Part shown: in pieces, positions 1-8,209 of the stretch
Position numbering within the stretch: position 1 is the first letter of the stretch
Layout: each line of letters starts with the position of its first letter
From: Chitinophagaceae bacterium
GTDB lineage: Bacteria > Bacteroidota > Bacteroidia > Chitinophagales > Chitinophagaceae
Assembly: GCA_018061385.1 (NCBI GenBank)
Contig: JAGOUF010000071.1
Span: 1 to 8,400, forward strand
Direction: 5' to 3'
DNA length: 8,400 bases
Program-made: the position numbers and the translations under genes
The notes under the pieces: generated by a model
Told to the model about the DNA's origin: nothing
The model's input: the letters and a program-made list of their open reading frames with translations, nothing else
Databases searched by the model: none

Positions 1-2132
1 ATGGTACACAATCTGCAGTAACCAATCCATCTGTAATTTTTTCTGAAGGAACCTATACAATTGAATTGAAAGTAGTTGATGCAATTGGTTGTGCAGATAC
101 TTTAATAAAAGTGAATAGAATTAAAGTGTACAATCCAATTGCAAAATTTTCAATGAGCGATTCATTTGCAGTTTGTCCGCCATTATTGGTTAACGTTACC
201 AACACTTCAATACATGCAGGAAACTCTAGTTGGAGCTTTGGCGATGGTGCAAATGCAATACTTACAAATCCTGCACACATTTTTACTTATCCAGGAAACT
301 ATACAATAAAATTAGTTGTAAAAAATACTGGTGGTTGTGCCGATTCTACAACAAAACAAGTTGTAATTAAAGGGCCAACTGGCATTTTATCTTATCAACC
401 AATTTTAGGTTGTAGCCCTGTATTGGTTGGCTTACAAGCAACAACACAAAATTCTGTAAAAAATACTTGGGATTTTAACGATGGTGTTGTAACACCAACA
501 ACTACTTCAAGTATTGCTCATACTTATACAATTGGTGGTAATTATATTCCTAAATTAATTGTTGAAGATGCAACTGGTTGTAAAGTGGCAATTAATGGTA
601 AAGATTCAATTAAAGTTAAAACCATTCGTGCATTTGCAAAAGTACCAACTGCAGTAATTTGCGATTCTGCAAATATTCAGTTTTTAGATTCTACCATTAC
701 TAACGATGTTATAAAAGCCTATAAATGGAATTTTGGAAATGGATTTACGTCAATTCAAAAAAATCCAATTCAAATTTTTAAAACAATAGGTTTATTTAAT
801 ATTCAATTAAAAGTAACTACAGTAGTTGGTTGTAGCGATAGCATTACTTATTTGAATAAAATAAAAGTAGTTAGCTCTCCAAAAGCAATCATTAAAGGCG
901 ATTCTGCTGTTTGCAAAAATGGTACAATTTTATTTTCTTCAGAAAGGATAAATGTAGATACATCGACTGTTACTTGGAATTGGAATTTTGGTAATGGCAA
1001 CACGTCTACCTTACAAAATCCAATGGTACAAGCTTATAGCAATGCAGGTACTTTTAATTTAACACATCAAGTAAAAAATAGTAGTGGTTGTGTTACCACA
1101 ACAGTTAAAAATATACTTGTACATCAATTGCCAAATGTTAATGCTGGTTTAGATACAACTATTTGTAGAAACACAAGTTATACTTTGAAAGCTACAGGAG
1201 CTAATTCTTATACTTGGTATGGCAATACAAGTACATTAAATTGTATCAATTGTCCTAGTCCAATTGCCAAGCCATTAACTACAATTACTTATGCTGTTGT
1301 AGGAAAAAATAGTTTTAATTGTGTAGCAACAGATTCTATCACTATTCGTGTTCAACAACCCTTAAAATTGAATGTACAAAGTGGTGATACATTGTGTTTG
1401 GGAGAAACTGCTGCAATTAAAGCAACTGGAACTGATCAATATACTTGGTATCCTTCTTTGTATGTTGACAATGCAAATAAAGGAGAAGTGAACATCCGTC
1501 CTGCAAAGGATACAACCATTACTTACAGAGTAATTGGAAAAGATAATTTTAATTGTTTTGCCGATACTGCATCAGTAAAAATTAAAACATTTCCTATTCC
1601 TAAAATGCAATTTGACCAGAACGAGTTCACTGTAAATGCTGGTTACAGTGTAAAGCTAAAAACTACAAGTTCAAAAGATATTACTAAATGGAAATGGACA
1701 CCAAATCGTTTTATTGATAATGATAAATTGGCTGAACCAACCATGATAGCAAGAGAATCTATTACCTACACTTGTGTAGCATCGAATGAAGGAAATTGTG
1801 TAACAAGAGATGAGGTTAAAGTAATAGTAGTTTGCAACAATGGTAACATTTTTGTGCCGAATACATTTACTCCAAATGGCGATGGTAACAATGATCTTTT
1901 TTATCCTAGAGGTAAGGGAATTTATTCTATCAAAAACTTCAGAATATTCAATCGTTGGGGTGAATTGGTTTTTGAACGTTCTAACTTTCAAGCCAATGAT
2001 GCAAATGCTGGTTGGGATGGAACTTTTAAAGGACAAAAACTTCCTACTGATGCTTATGTGTACAGTTTAGAAATCATGTGCGATAATAGTTCGTCAACTC
2101 CAACAAAAGGCAGTATTACTTTATTGAGGTAA
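1..2132 (+). CDS. Large secreted PKD-repeat adhesin with T9SS type B sorting domain (5' truncated by window edge)
   Basis: The frame is open from base 3, giving 709 visible residues. Bases 1-2 (AT) probably finish a GAT codon, so the window opens inside an FGDG core. The TTG at 66 is an internal leucine, not the start. In visible-residue numbering: a partial PKD repeat (1-45), PKD repeats at about 46, 126, 209 and 293, then three Ig-like modules at about 377, 454 and 533. The last 95 residues (615-709) form a gliding-motility-associated C-terminal domain, with PNTFTPNGDG, NRWG at 650-653 and GWDGTFKG at 670-677. Such domains direct Sec-exported proteins through the type IX secretion system to the cell surface. 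A CxxC motif lies at C414/C417. Three TAA stops in a row (2130-2138) end the frame. The role as an adhesin or stalk is inferred from architecture; ligand and total length are unknown. It is a paralog of the next gene. Confidence 0.93.
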   Translation, partial: GTQSAVTNPSVIFSEGTYTIELKVVDAIGCADTLIKVNRIKVYNPIAKFSMSDSFAVCPPLLVNVTNTSIHAGNSSWSFGDGANAILTNPAHIFTYPGNYTIKLVVKNTGGCADSTTKQVVIKGPTGILSYQPILGCSPVLVGLQATTQNSVKNTWDFNDGVVTPTTTSSIAHTYTIGGNYIPKLIVEDATGCKVAINGKDSIKVKTIRAFAKVPTAVICDSANIQFLDSTITNDVIKAYKWNFGNGFTSIQKNPIQIFKTIGLFNIQLKVTTVVGCSDSITYLNKIKVVSSPKAIIKGDSAVCKNGTILFSSERINVDTSTVTWNWNFGNGNTSTLQNPMVQAYSNAGTFNLTHQVKNSSGCVTTTVKNILVHQLPNVNAGLDTTICRNTSYTLKATGANSYTWYGNTSTLNCINCPSPIAKPLTTITYAVVGKNSFNCVATDSITIRVQQPLKLNVQSGDTLCLGETAAIKATGTDQYTWYPSLYVDNANKGEVNIRPAKDTTITYRVIGKDNFNCFADTASVKIKTFPIPKMQFDQNEFTVNAGYSVKLKTTSSKDITKWKWTPNRFIDNDKLAEPTMIARESITYTCVASNEGNCVTRDEVKVIVVCNNGNIFVPNTFTPNGDGNNDLFYPRGKGIYSIKNFRIFNRWGELVFERSNFQANDANAGWDGTFKGQKLPTDAYVYSLEIMCDNSSSTPTKGSITLLR
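2009..2033 (+). repeat. 25-base exact direct repeat, copy 1 (in C-terminal sorting domain of first adhesin)
   Basis: This stretch, coding for the GWDGTFKG motif of the sorting domain, is identical base for base to 6927-6951 in the second adhesin. The flanking bases differ on both sides. It reflects common ancestry of the two domains and codon-level conservation. Confidence 0.85.
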
Positions 2133-2152
2133 TAATAAATCTAATATATTTG
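2123..2152 (+). promoter_or_regulatory. Candidate Bacteroidota-type promoter for the second adhesin and PorP-like gene
   Basis: TATATTTG at 2145-2152 fully matches the Bacteroidota -7 consensus TAnnTTTG. ATTG at 2123-2126 sits 18 bases upstream and fits the looser -33 element (TTG/TTTG). The -33 part overlaps the last codons of the first gene. Transcription would start near 2157-2160, leaving a leader of roughly 75 bases before the GTG at 2233. The motif is short in AT-rich DNA, so chance is possible, but it lies exactly where a promoter for the downstream gene is expected. No convincing terminator separates the two adhesin genes, so read-through from upstream is also possible. Confidence 0.45.
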
Positions 2153-2232
2153 GTACTTTAATTGCATTTATTCCCCCGGGTAATACAGCAATTCAATTGT
2201 TTTTCTTGTCTTACAAGGATTATTAATAAAAA

Positions 2233-5200
2233 GTGCTTCAAAAACCTAGATTTAGATATTGCGTAATAACGGTTGCATTCATTCTTGGAATGCTGCATAG
2301 TAAAGTAATGTCTCAACCAATTGCCAATTTTTCATCAAATGTAGTGAGTGGTTGTGCACCTTTAATTGTTTCTTTCCAAGATATAAGTACCAATAATCCA
2401 ACTCAATGGCAATGGGATTTAGGCAATGGAGTTATCTCCACACAAAAAAATCCAATTGGTTCATATTTTAGCCCAGGCACATTTACTGTAAAGTTGAAAG
2501 TGCAAAATGCTCAAGGCCAAGATTCAATTGTAAAAACAGCATACATTGTTGTAAATGATGTGCCAACAGTAAACTTCAGCACATCTGTAGCAAGTGGATG
2601 TTTTCCTTTAAAAGTACAATTTATAGATGCAAGTGTAGCAAACTCTGGAACAAATACAGAATGGTTATGGGACTTTGGCGATGGGAATGTTTCTACTCAA
2701 CAAAATCCTTTGCATACTTATGTTGTAGCAGGAAGTTTTACTATAACCTTACAAGTGAAAAATAGCAAAGGTTGTACAAAAATTATTAATAAGCCCAATC
2801 ATATAGTTATAAGTGATGGTGTTAAGTCTTCATTTAATATTGTGCAAAATGCTAATTGTGGAGTTCCGTCAACTATTGCATTTAACAACACATCAATTGG
2901 TACAGGTGTTATTAATTATGTTTGGAATTTTGGAGATGGAGGCACGTCTACTGATGTAAATCCTTCTTATACTTATACAACAGCAGGTTCATACAATGTA
3001 AGTTTATTGGCTACAAATTCAAGTGGATGTAAAGATACTTTGTTAAAATTAAATGCTGTTGTAATTGGTGCAGTAAATGCCGACTTTACAAGTGTAGGAA
3101 CTTGTATGAAAGATACAATAAGATTTTCTTCAGCTACAAGTTCAATGCCATCAAGTGTGCATTGGGATTTTGGTGACGGAAGTACATCCACTTTATTAAA
3201 CCCTAACAAAATATTTGCGATAGCAGGGACTTATCAAGTAAAAATGGTAGCCAATTTTGGAGCTTGTTTAGATTCTGTTACAAAAGCAGTTACCATTCGT
3301 TCTAAACCAACAGTAAGTTTCAGTAACAATCCAAATGGTGCATGTAGTGCACCATTAAATGTTCAGTTTAGCAATATTACTACTGATGCAGTAAGTTATG
3401 TTTGGAAATTTGGTGATGGAGGAACATCAACGAATGATATACCAACTTATACCTATAACCAAAGTGGCGTTTTTGATGTTACATTAATTGCTACTAACAG
3501 TTTTGGTTGTATAGATTCTTTGAAAACCATTGGAGCTGTAAAAATAGCTTTGCCAAAAATATCCTCTGTTACAGGTACACCATTTCAAGGTTGTGCTCCA
3601 TATTCATCAGTATTTACACCCAGTTTCATATCCCCAGAACCTGTTACACAAGTAGAATGGAATTTTGGTGACGGAAGTCCAATTACTATTGGAGCTACTC
3701 CTTCTCACACATATCTAAATACTGGAACTTATACAATAACTTTAATTGCAACAACAGCCTCTGGCTGTAAGGATACTTTAGAGTTACCCAATACCATAGT
3801 GTTAGATCCAAAGCCATCAGCCAATTTTTCTGCAACTCCACTAAGTGGTTGTGCAAGCGATGATTATATATTTACCGATGCATCGTCTAGTAATGTTACA
3901 TCTTGGTATTGGAATTTTGGAGATGGCGGAACTTCAACCCAAAAAAATCCAACATACAATTATATAGATACAGGTTATTTTAAAATAACATTAATTGTAT
4001 CTGTAAATAGTTGTAAAGACACATTAGAAATTGATAGATATATTTATATCAATCCGCCTGTTGCAAAATTTTTAAAAGAATTTGATTGTTTAATTCCATT
4101 ACAAAGAACTTTTGTAGATAAATCGATTGCTCCATTAACACATGTCTGGGACTTTGGCGATGGTGCAACTTCTACAGATGCAAGTCCTGTACATATTTAT
4201 GCAGCTCCAGGCATTTATCCTGTAAGTTTAACTGTAACCAATGGTGCATGTACACATACTGCAAAAGATACTTTAATTGTTGTGTCTTCCAATCCAAATT
4301 TTACTGTAAGTGGTGCTAGTTTTTGCAAATTTGCCGATGTAGTATTTACTGTAAATAACATCAATCCTGCACATATCGCAAATTATAGCTGGGATTTTGG
4401 CGATGGCAATACTCGTATTGGAAGTGGGCCTTCTATTACGTATCAATATACTTCATCTGGTAACTTTACACCCAAATTAACCATTACCGATGTTTTAGGT
4501 TGTACTCAAACAGTAACTCAAATAATTCCAATTATTGTGTATGGACCGAAAGCTGGTTTTTTAAATCCAGCTGGTATTTGTATTAATGGAAATATTCCGT
4601 TTACAGATACATCATCAACTGATGGTATTCACAACATTATACAATGGATATGGAGTTATGGCGATGGTGCAATAGATACTTTAATAACTGCACCTTTTAA
4701 CCATACATATAATACTGCAGGGAGTTTTACAGTTAAGCTAACTTTAAAAGATGACTTTGGCTGTTACGATACGTTGGTTAAACCCAATGCAGTATTAATT
4801 ACCAATCCCAAAGCAAATTTTATTACATTAGATACTCTTAAATGTGCCAACTCAAATGTTCAATTTACGAATCAATCTCAAGGTGTTGGATTGAATTATA
4901 AGTGGAACTTTGGGGATGGAGATTCATCTTCTGTAGAAAATAGCATTCATGCTTATGCAGTAACTGGGCAATACACCATTCAATTAAGTTTAAGCGATAT
5001 TTTTGGCTGTACCGATACTTTGGTGAAACCTTTTTATGTAAGAATTGCCAACTCTGCTGCAAAATTTGATTTTGTTCAAGGCGATAGTATTGGCTTGTGT
5101 TATCCTTTTTTTGTTGTAGTGTCCAACACATCCATCAATACAGAAAGCATTAGCTGGAGTTTTGGTGATGGAGGATTTTCTAATAACAATTCACCATCTC

Positions 5201-7050
5201 ATTTTTACAATCAACCAGGCTCTTATTCATTGGTACTAAAAGCATTTGGTTTTGGAAATTGTGTAGATAGTGTAAAAACAAATGTAGTAGTTCGTGGGCC
5301 TACTGGAACTTTTACTTATGTTCCCCAAAAATTTTGTAGCCCAGCCGTAGTTACTTTTAAAGCAAATACTTTAAATAATGCAACTTTCTTTTGGGATTTT
5401 AGTGATGGTGTAACACAAGCTACAAGCGATTCTATAGTTACACATCCATATTTAGCATCAGGGTTATTTAGGCCTAAAATGATTTTGATAGATGCCGCTG
5501 GTTGCCAAGTGCCAATTACTGGAGCCGATACAATTAAAGTAATTGATATTGTAACTAAAATTAAAGTTCCACAAACCGAGTTTTGCGATTCTGTTCGATT
5601 GAACTTTTTAGATTCTACCGTTGTAACCAATGATTTGGCTAATTCTTATGTTTGGAATTTTGGCAATGGAGTTACGTCAACTCAACACAATCCTCAAGCT
5701 TTTTATTCTCAGCCAGGCAATTATACTGTAAGCTTAAAAGTAACCAGTGCTTTTGGTTGTGTTGGTACCGATACTTTAGACATTCCTATTAATGTAGTGC
5801 AAACTCCTTTAATAAAAATTACTGGCGATTCGGTTGGATGTGTAAACAAATTACTTTCTTACAATGGTGTGGTAACAAAAAGTGATAGTTCAGCGATTAA
5901 TTGGGATTGGAAATTTGGCAATGGAGTTACGTCATCTACCCAAAATCCATCTCAACAATTTTATGGTAGTGCTGGCAATTATATAGTTACTGCAATAGCA
6001 AACAATGCAAGTGGTTGTGCCGATACGGTAAGAAAAAATATTATCATACACCCTACACCAAATACAAATGCAGGGGTTGATACTTTTGTTTGTAGAGGAA
6101 ATTCTGTTAAATTAATTCCAACTGGTGCCAATACATATATTTGGAAAACAGATCCTACTTTAAGTTGTACCAATTGTACCAATCCAATTGCAAAACCAGA
6201 TAGTTTAAATTTATATACAGTTATTGGTACCAATAGTTTTGGTTGTTCTTTTGCCGATTCTATGTATGTTAATGTTGTACAGCCTTTTCAAATTAGTGTA
6301 TCGTCAAAAGATACTTTATGTGTTGGAGAATCAAAACAATTGCAAGTAATTGGAGGCAATCAATATCAATGGTCTCCAAATACCAATATCAATCAAACAA
6401 ATATTGCAAATCCAATAGTTAATCCAACTACAACTACAATTTATACAGTAATTGCAAACGATAGCAAAAACTGCTTTAAAGATACTGGCACTATAGAAAT
6501 TAAAGTATTCCCTATTCCTCAAATTAGTTTTCCAAATAACACGATTAAATCCAATGTTGGTAATTCTGTACCATTAACAAACACAAGTAGTAACGACGTT
6601 ACAAGTTGGAAATGGTTGCCAAGCACTTGGTTAAGTTGCAACACTTGTTCAACACCATTGGCTTTAATATCAGACAATATAAAATACATTGTTGAAGTGT
6701 CTAACCTAGGAGGTTGTACTGCTAGAAGTGAAGTAAATATTGAAACATTGTGCAATGGGTATAATGTATTTATTCCAAATACATTTTCTCCGAATGGCGA
6801 TGGAATGAATGATGTTTTCTTTCCACGAGGAAAAGGATTGTTTACAGTTAGAAATATGAAAATATTTAATCGCTGGGGCGATATCGTATTTAATAAATCT
6901 GAATTTACGGCCAACAATTCAACCAATGGTTGGGATGGAACTTTTAAAGGAAAATTGCTAACGCCAGATGTATATGTTTATATTATAGAAGTAGTTTGCG
7001 ATAACAATCAAATCATTCCATTGAAAGGAAATATTATGTTGGTAAGATAG
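2233..7050 (+). CDS. Giant surface protein: signal peptide, 15 PKD repeats, Ig-like modules, T9SS type B sorting domain
   Basis: Complete at 1605 residues. The GTG start is the only candidate downstream of two in-frame TAA codons (2224-2229), and it alone yields a whole signal peptide: basic KPRFRY, hydrophobic core 10-21, cleavage near Q28. An ATG at 2290 would destroy that signal. AAGGA at 2215-2219 is rather far (13 bases) to be a normal ribosome site. PKD repeats of 78-87 residues begin near 29, 111, 197, 281, 359, 441, 527, 609, 687, 772, 859, 941, 1024, 1107 and 1192. Most carry W-x-FGDG and two cysteines. Three Ig-like modules start near 1276, 1352 and 1429. The C-terminal domain spans 1511-1605, with PNTFSPNGDG, NRWG (1546-1549) and GWDGTFKG (1566-1573). 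This is the build of a T9SS-exported surface adhesin, comparable in plan to SprB-type proteins but not an identified orthologue. Binding target unknown. The PorP/SprF-like gene follows after 42 bases, probably in the same operon. Confidence 0.95.
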   Translation: MLQKPRFRYCVITVAFILGMLHSKVMSQPIANFSSNVVSGCAPLIVSFQDISTNNPTQWQWDLGNGVISTQKNPIGSYFSPGTFTVKLKVQNAQGQDSIVKTAYIVVNDVPTVNFSTSVASGCFPLKVQFIDASVANSGTNTEWLWDFGDGNVSTQQNPLHTYVVAGSFTITLQVKNSKGCTKIINKPNHIVISDGVKSSFNIVQNANCGVPSTIAFNNTSIGTGVINYVWNFGDGGTSTDVNPSYTYTTAGSYNVSLLATNSSGCKDTLLKLNAVVIGAVNADFTSVGTCMKDTIRFSSATSSMPSSVHWDFGDGSTSTLLNPNKIFAIAGTYQVKMVANFGACLDSVTKAVTIRSKPTVSFSNNPNGACSAPLNVQFSNITTDAVSYVWKFGDGGTSTNDIPTYTYNQSGVFDVTLIATNSFGCIDSLKTIGAVKIALPKISSVTGTPFQGCAPYSSVFTPSFISPEPVTQVEWNFGDGSPITIGATPSHTYLNTGTYTITLIATTASGCKDTLELPNTIVLDPKPSANFSATPLSGCASDDYIFTDASSSNVTSWYWNFGDGGTSTQKNPTYNYIDTGYFKITLIVSVNSCKDTLEIDRYIYINPPVAKFLKEFDCLIPLQRTFVDKSIAPLTHVWDFGDGATSTDASPVHIYAAPGIYPVSLTVTNGACTHTAKDTLIVVSSNPNFTVSGASFCKFADVVFTVNNINPAHIANYSWDFGDGNTRIGSGPSITYQYTSSGNFTPKLTITDVLGCTQTVTQIIPIIVYGPKAGFLNPAGICINGNIPFTDTSSTDGIHNIIQWIWSYGDGAIDTLITAPFNHTYNTAGSFTVKLTLKDDFGCYDTLVKPNAVLITNPKANFITLDTLKCANSNVQFTNQSQGVGLNYKWNFGDGDSSSVENSIHAYAVTGQYTIQLSLSDIFGCTDTLVKPFYVRIANSAAKFDFVQGDSIGLCYPFFVVVSNTSINTESISWSFGDGGFSNNNSPSHFYNQPGSYSLVLKAFGFGNCVDSVKTNVVVRGPTGTFTYVPQKFCSPAVVTFKANTLNNATFFWDFSDGVTQATSDSIVTHPYLASGLFRPKMILIDAAGCQVPITGADTIKVIDIVTKIKVPQTEFCDSVRLNFLDSTVVTNDLANSYVWNFGNGVTSTQHNPQAFYSQPGNYTVSLKVTSAFGCVGTDTLDIPINVVQTPLIKITGDSVGCVNKLLSYNGVVTKSDSSAINWDWKFGNGVTSSTQNPSQQFYGSAGNYIVTAIANNASGCADTVRKNIIIHPTPNTNAGVDTFVCRGNSVKLIPTGANTYIWKTDPTLSCTNCTNPIAKPDSLNLYTVIGTNSFGCSFADSMYVNVVQPFQISVSSKDTLCVGESKQLQVIGGNQYQWSPNTNINQTNIANPIVNPTTTTIYTVIANDSKNCFKDTGTIEIKVFPIPQISFPNNTIKSNVGNSVPLTNTSSNDVTSWKWLPSTWLSCNTCSTPLALISDNIKYIVEVSNLGGCTARSEVNIETLCNGYNVFIPNTFSPNGDGMNDVFFPRGKGLFTVRNMKIFNRWGDIVFNKSEFTANNSTNGWDGTFKGKLLTPDVYVYIIEVVCDNNQIIPLKGNIMLVR
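2317..6057 (+). repeat. Array of 15 tandem PKD-domain coding repeats
   Basis: Fifteen consecutive units of about 78-87 codons each encode a PKD beta-sandwich. Each typically has an opening P-x-a-x-F strand, a cysteine about ten residues in, a W-x-FGDG-x-(S/T)T core, a G-x-(Y/F)-x-V strand and a GC-x-D ending. The units are diverged in DNA, so the array is old rather than freshly amplified. The last units deviate from the core: FSDG in unit 13 and FGNG in units 14 and 15. Unit 1 has DLGNG and lacks the second cysteine. Confidence 0.9.
5659..5934 (+). repeat. 21-base exact repeat shared by PKD units 14 and 15
   Basis: The bases at 5659-5679 and 5914-5934 are identical over 21 positions. They encode the FGNGVTS core of two neighbouring PKD units, spaced 255 bases (85 codons) apart. 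Same phase and spacing mean that slippage or recombination here would add or remove exactly one PKD unit without a frameshift. Confidence 0.8.
6927..6951 (+). repeat. 25-base exact direct repeat, copy 2 (in C-terminal sorting domain of second adhesin)
   Basis: Partner of 2009-2033, about 4.9 kb apart and in the same orientation. Recombination between the copies would fuse the two adhesin genes in frame, deleting nearly all of the second one. Confidence 0.85.
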
Positions 7051-7092
7051 TGAATGAAAAAAAATTAAAATTCATCATTAAATGGTACAATA

Positions 7093-8178
7093 ATGAATAA
7101 AACAATACGTTTAAAGAATTATCCAATATCTCGTACCATGAGAAACCATGTTAATATACTGGTATTTGTACTATTGAGCTTATACTCAATAAAACCAACT
7201 ACTTCACATGCACAAGACGTGCATTTTTCTCAATTTTTTGAAGCTCCGTTATTAAGAAATCCTGCATTGGCTGGTTTATTTAAAGGCGATATTCGTATAC
7301 AAGGAATTTACAGAAATCAATGGGCATCTGTAACTACACCATTTGTTACAAGTGCAGTTAGTGTAGAGTATAAAAAGCCAATTGGAAGTTCCGATGATTT
7401 TATTACTTATTCTGCACAAGTGTTGTATGATAAAGCAGGAGCTGCAGCTTTAACAACTACCAATATAATGCCTGCATTAAACTACCATAAATCATTAAAT
7501 GGAGAAAAAAATAAATACTTATCATTAGGAATTATGGGTGGCTTGGTTCAAAGAAGATTTGATAGAAGCAAAATAACTACCAACAACAATTATGATGGCA
7601 ATGGATACAATCCATCTTTGGGCGATGGAGAATCTTTTACCAATTCAAACTTTACTTATTTAGATGGAAGCATAGGCTTAAGTTACAATTCAACCATTGC
7701 AGAAAAGGCAGAAGACAATTATTTTATTGGTGTTGCTTATCATCACTTCAATAAACCCAAAAACTCTTTTTACAACAATCCAGATGTTGAATTGCAATCT
7801 AAAATTGTAGTTTCTGCAGGAGTAAAGTTTACCTTAAATGAAACATCTTATTTTACCATACATGCCGATTATTCTCAACAAGGAATTTACAATCAACTAA
7901 TTGGTGGTGCAATTTATTCGTATAAAATTGGAGAAGATATTGAAGACCCAAAATACACCTTGCATTTAGGTGGATTTATGAGAGCTAAAGATGCTTTTAT
8001 ACCAATTATAAAATTAGATTATCAACCATTTTCGTTTTCATTTAGTTACGATGCCAATGTATCTCAACTAAAAACTGCAAGTCAAGGAAGAGGTGGCATG
8101 GAACTTTCAGTTTCATTTATTGGCTTTTTTGATAAAGACAATAGCTCTCGTTATGTTCCACTTTGCCCAAAATTTTAA
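7093..8178 (+). CDS. PorP/SprF-family type IX secretion outer-membrane protein
   Basis: A 361-residue protein of the PorP/SprF family, outer-membrane beta-barrels that work with T9SS. In Flavobacterium johnsoniae SprF is needed for export of the type B cargo SprB and is encoded next to it; the same pairing is seen here. Family marks are the mature N-terminus QDVHFSQFFEAP after a signal peptide ending SHA (38-40), NPALAG at 56-61, YRNQW at 73-77, alternating hydrophobic beta strands, a late RGGMELSVSF strand, and a C-terminal CPKF ending (C358). The ATG at 7093 gives a 15-residue extension before M16 (7138), and starting at M16 would give a more ordinary signal peptide, so the start is uncertain. 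No Shine-Dalgarno site is visible, as is common in this phylum. No promoter motif lies in the 42-base gap, so it is probably co-transcribed with the adhesin upstream. It is not close enough to name porP or sprF with certainty. Confidence 0.93.
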   Translation: MNKTIRLKNYPISRTMRNHVNILVFVLLSLYSIKPTTSHAQDVHFSQFFEAPLLRNPALAGLFKGDIRIQGIYRNQWASVTTPFVTSAVSVEYKKPIGSSDDFITYSAQVLYDKAGAAALTTTNIMPALNYHKSLNGEKNKYLSLGIMGGLVQRRFDRSKITTNNNYDGNGYNPSLGDGESFTNSNFTYLDGSIGLSYNSTIAEKAEDNYFIGVAYHHFNKPKNSFYNNPDVELQSKIVVSAGVKFTLNETSYFTIHADYSQQGIYNQLIGGAIYSYKIGEDIEDPKYTLHLGGFMRAKDAFIPIIKLDYQPFSFSFSYDANVSQLKTASQGRGGMELSVSFIGFFDKDNSSRYVPLCPKF

Positions 8179-8209
8179 AATTATTTATAACTCGGTTTTT
8201 TAGGTTAAT

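Noticed and set aside
1671..2036. Minus-strand open frame of 121 codons, and other minus-strand frames of 63-135 codons (for example 5316-5630 and 6519-6926)
   Set aside because: They lie entirely inside strongly supported + strand genes, carry no recognisable domain, and are expected by chance where the sense strand avoids stops.
1840..2070. Overlapping + strand frame of 76 codons inside the sorting domain of the first adhesin
   Set aside because: It covers the conserved sorting-domain code in another frame, and its product resembles no known family.
2188..2206. CAATTCAATTG followed by a T-rich run, as a terminator after the first adhesin
   Set aside because: The palindrome leaves only one base as loop, so the real stem would be about three weak pairs. 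It is not a credible terminator.
2317..6057. PKD array considered as a recent tandem duplication or assembly artefact
   Set aside because: The units are strongly diverged in both DNA and protein, with varied lengths (78-87 residues), so the array is genuine and old.
7051..7077. Imperfect inverted repeat TGAATGAA / TTCATCA between the second adhesin and the PorP-like gene
   Set aside because: The stem is short and bulged, the loop is A-rich, and no T run follows. This does not suggest termination, and the genes look co-transcribed.
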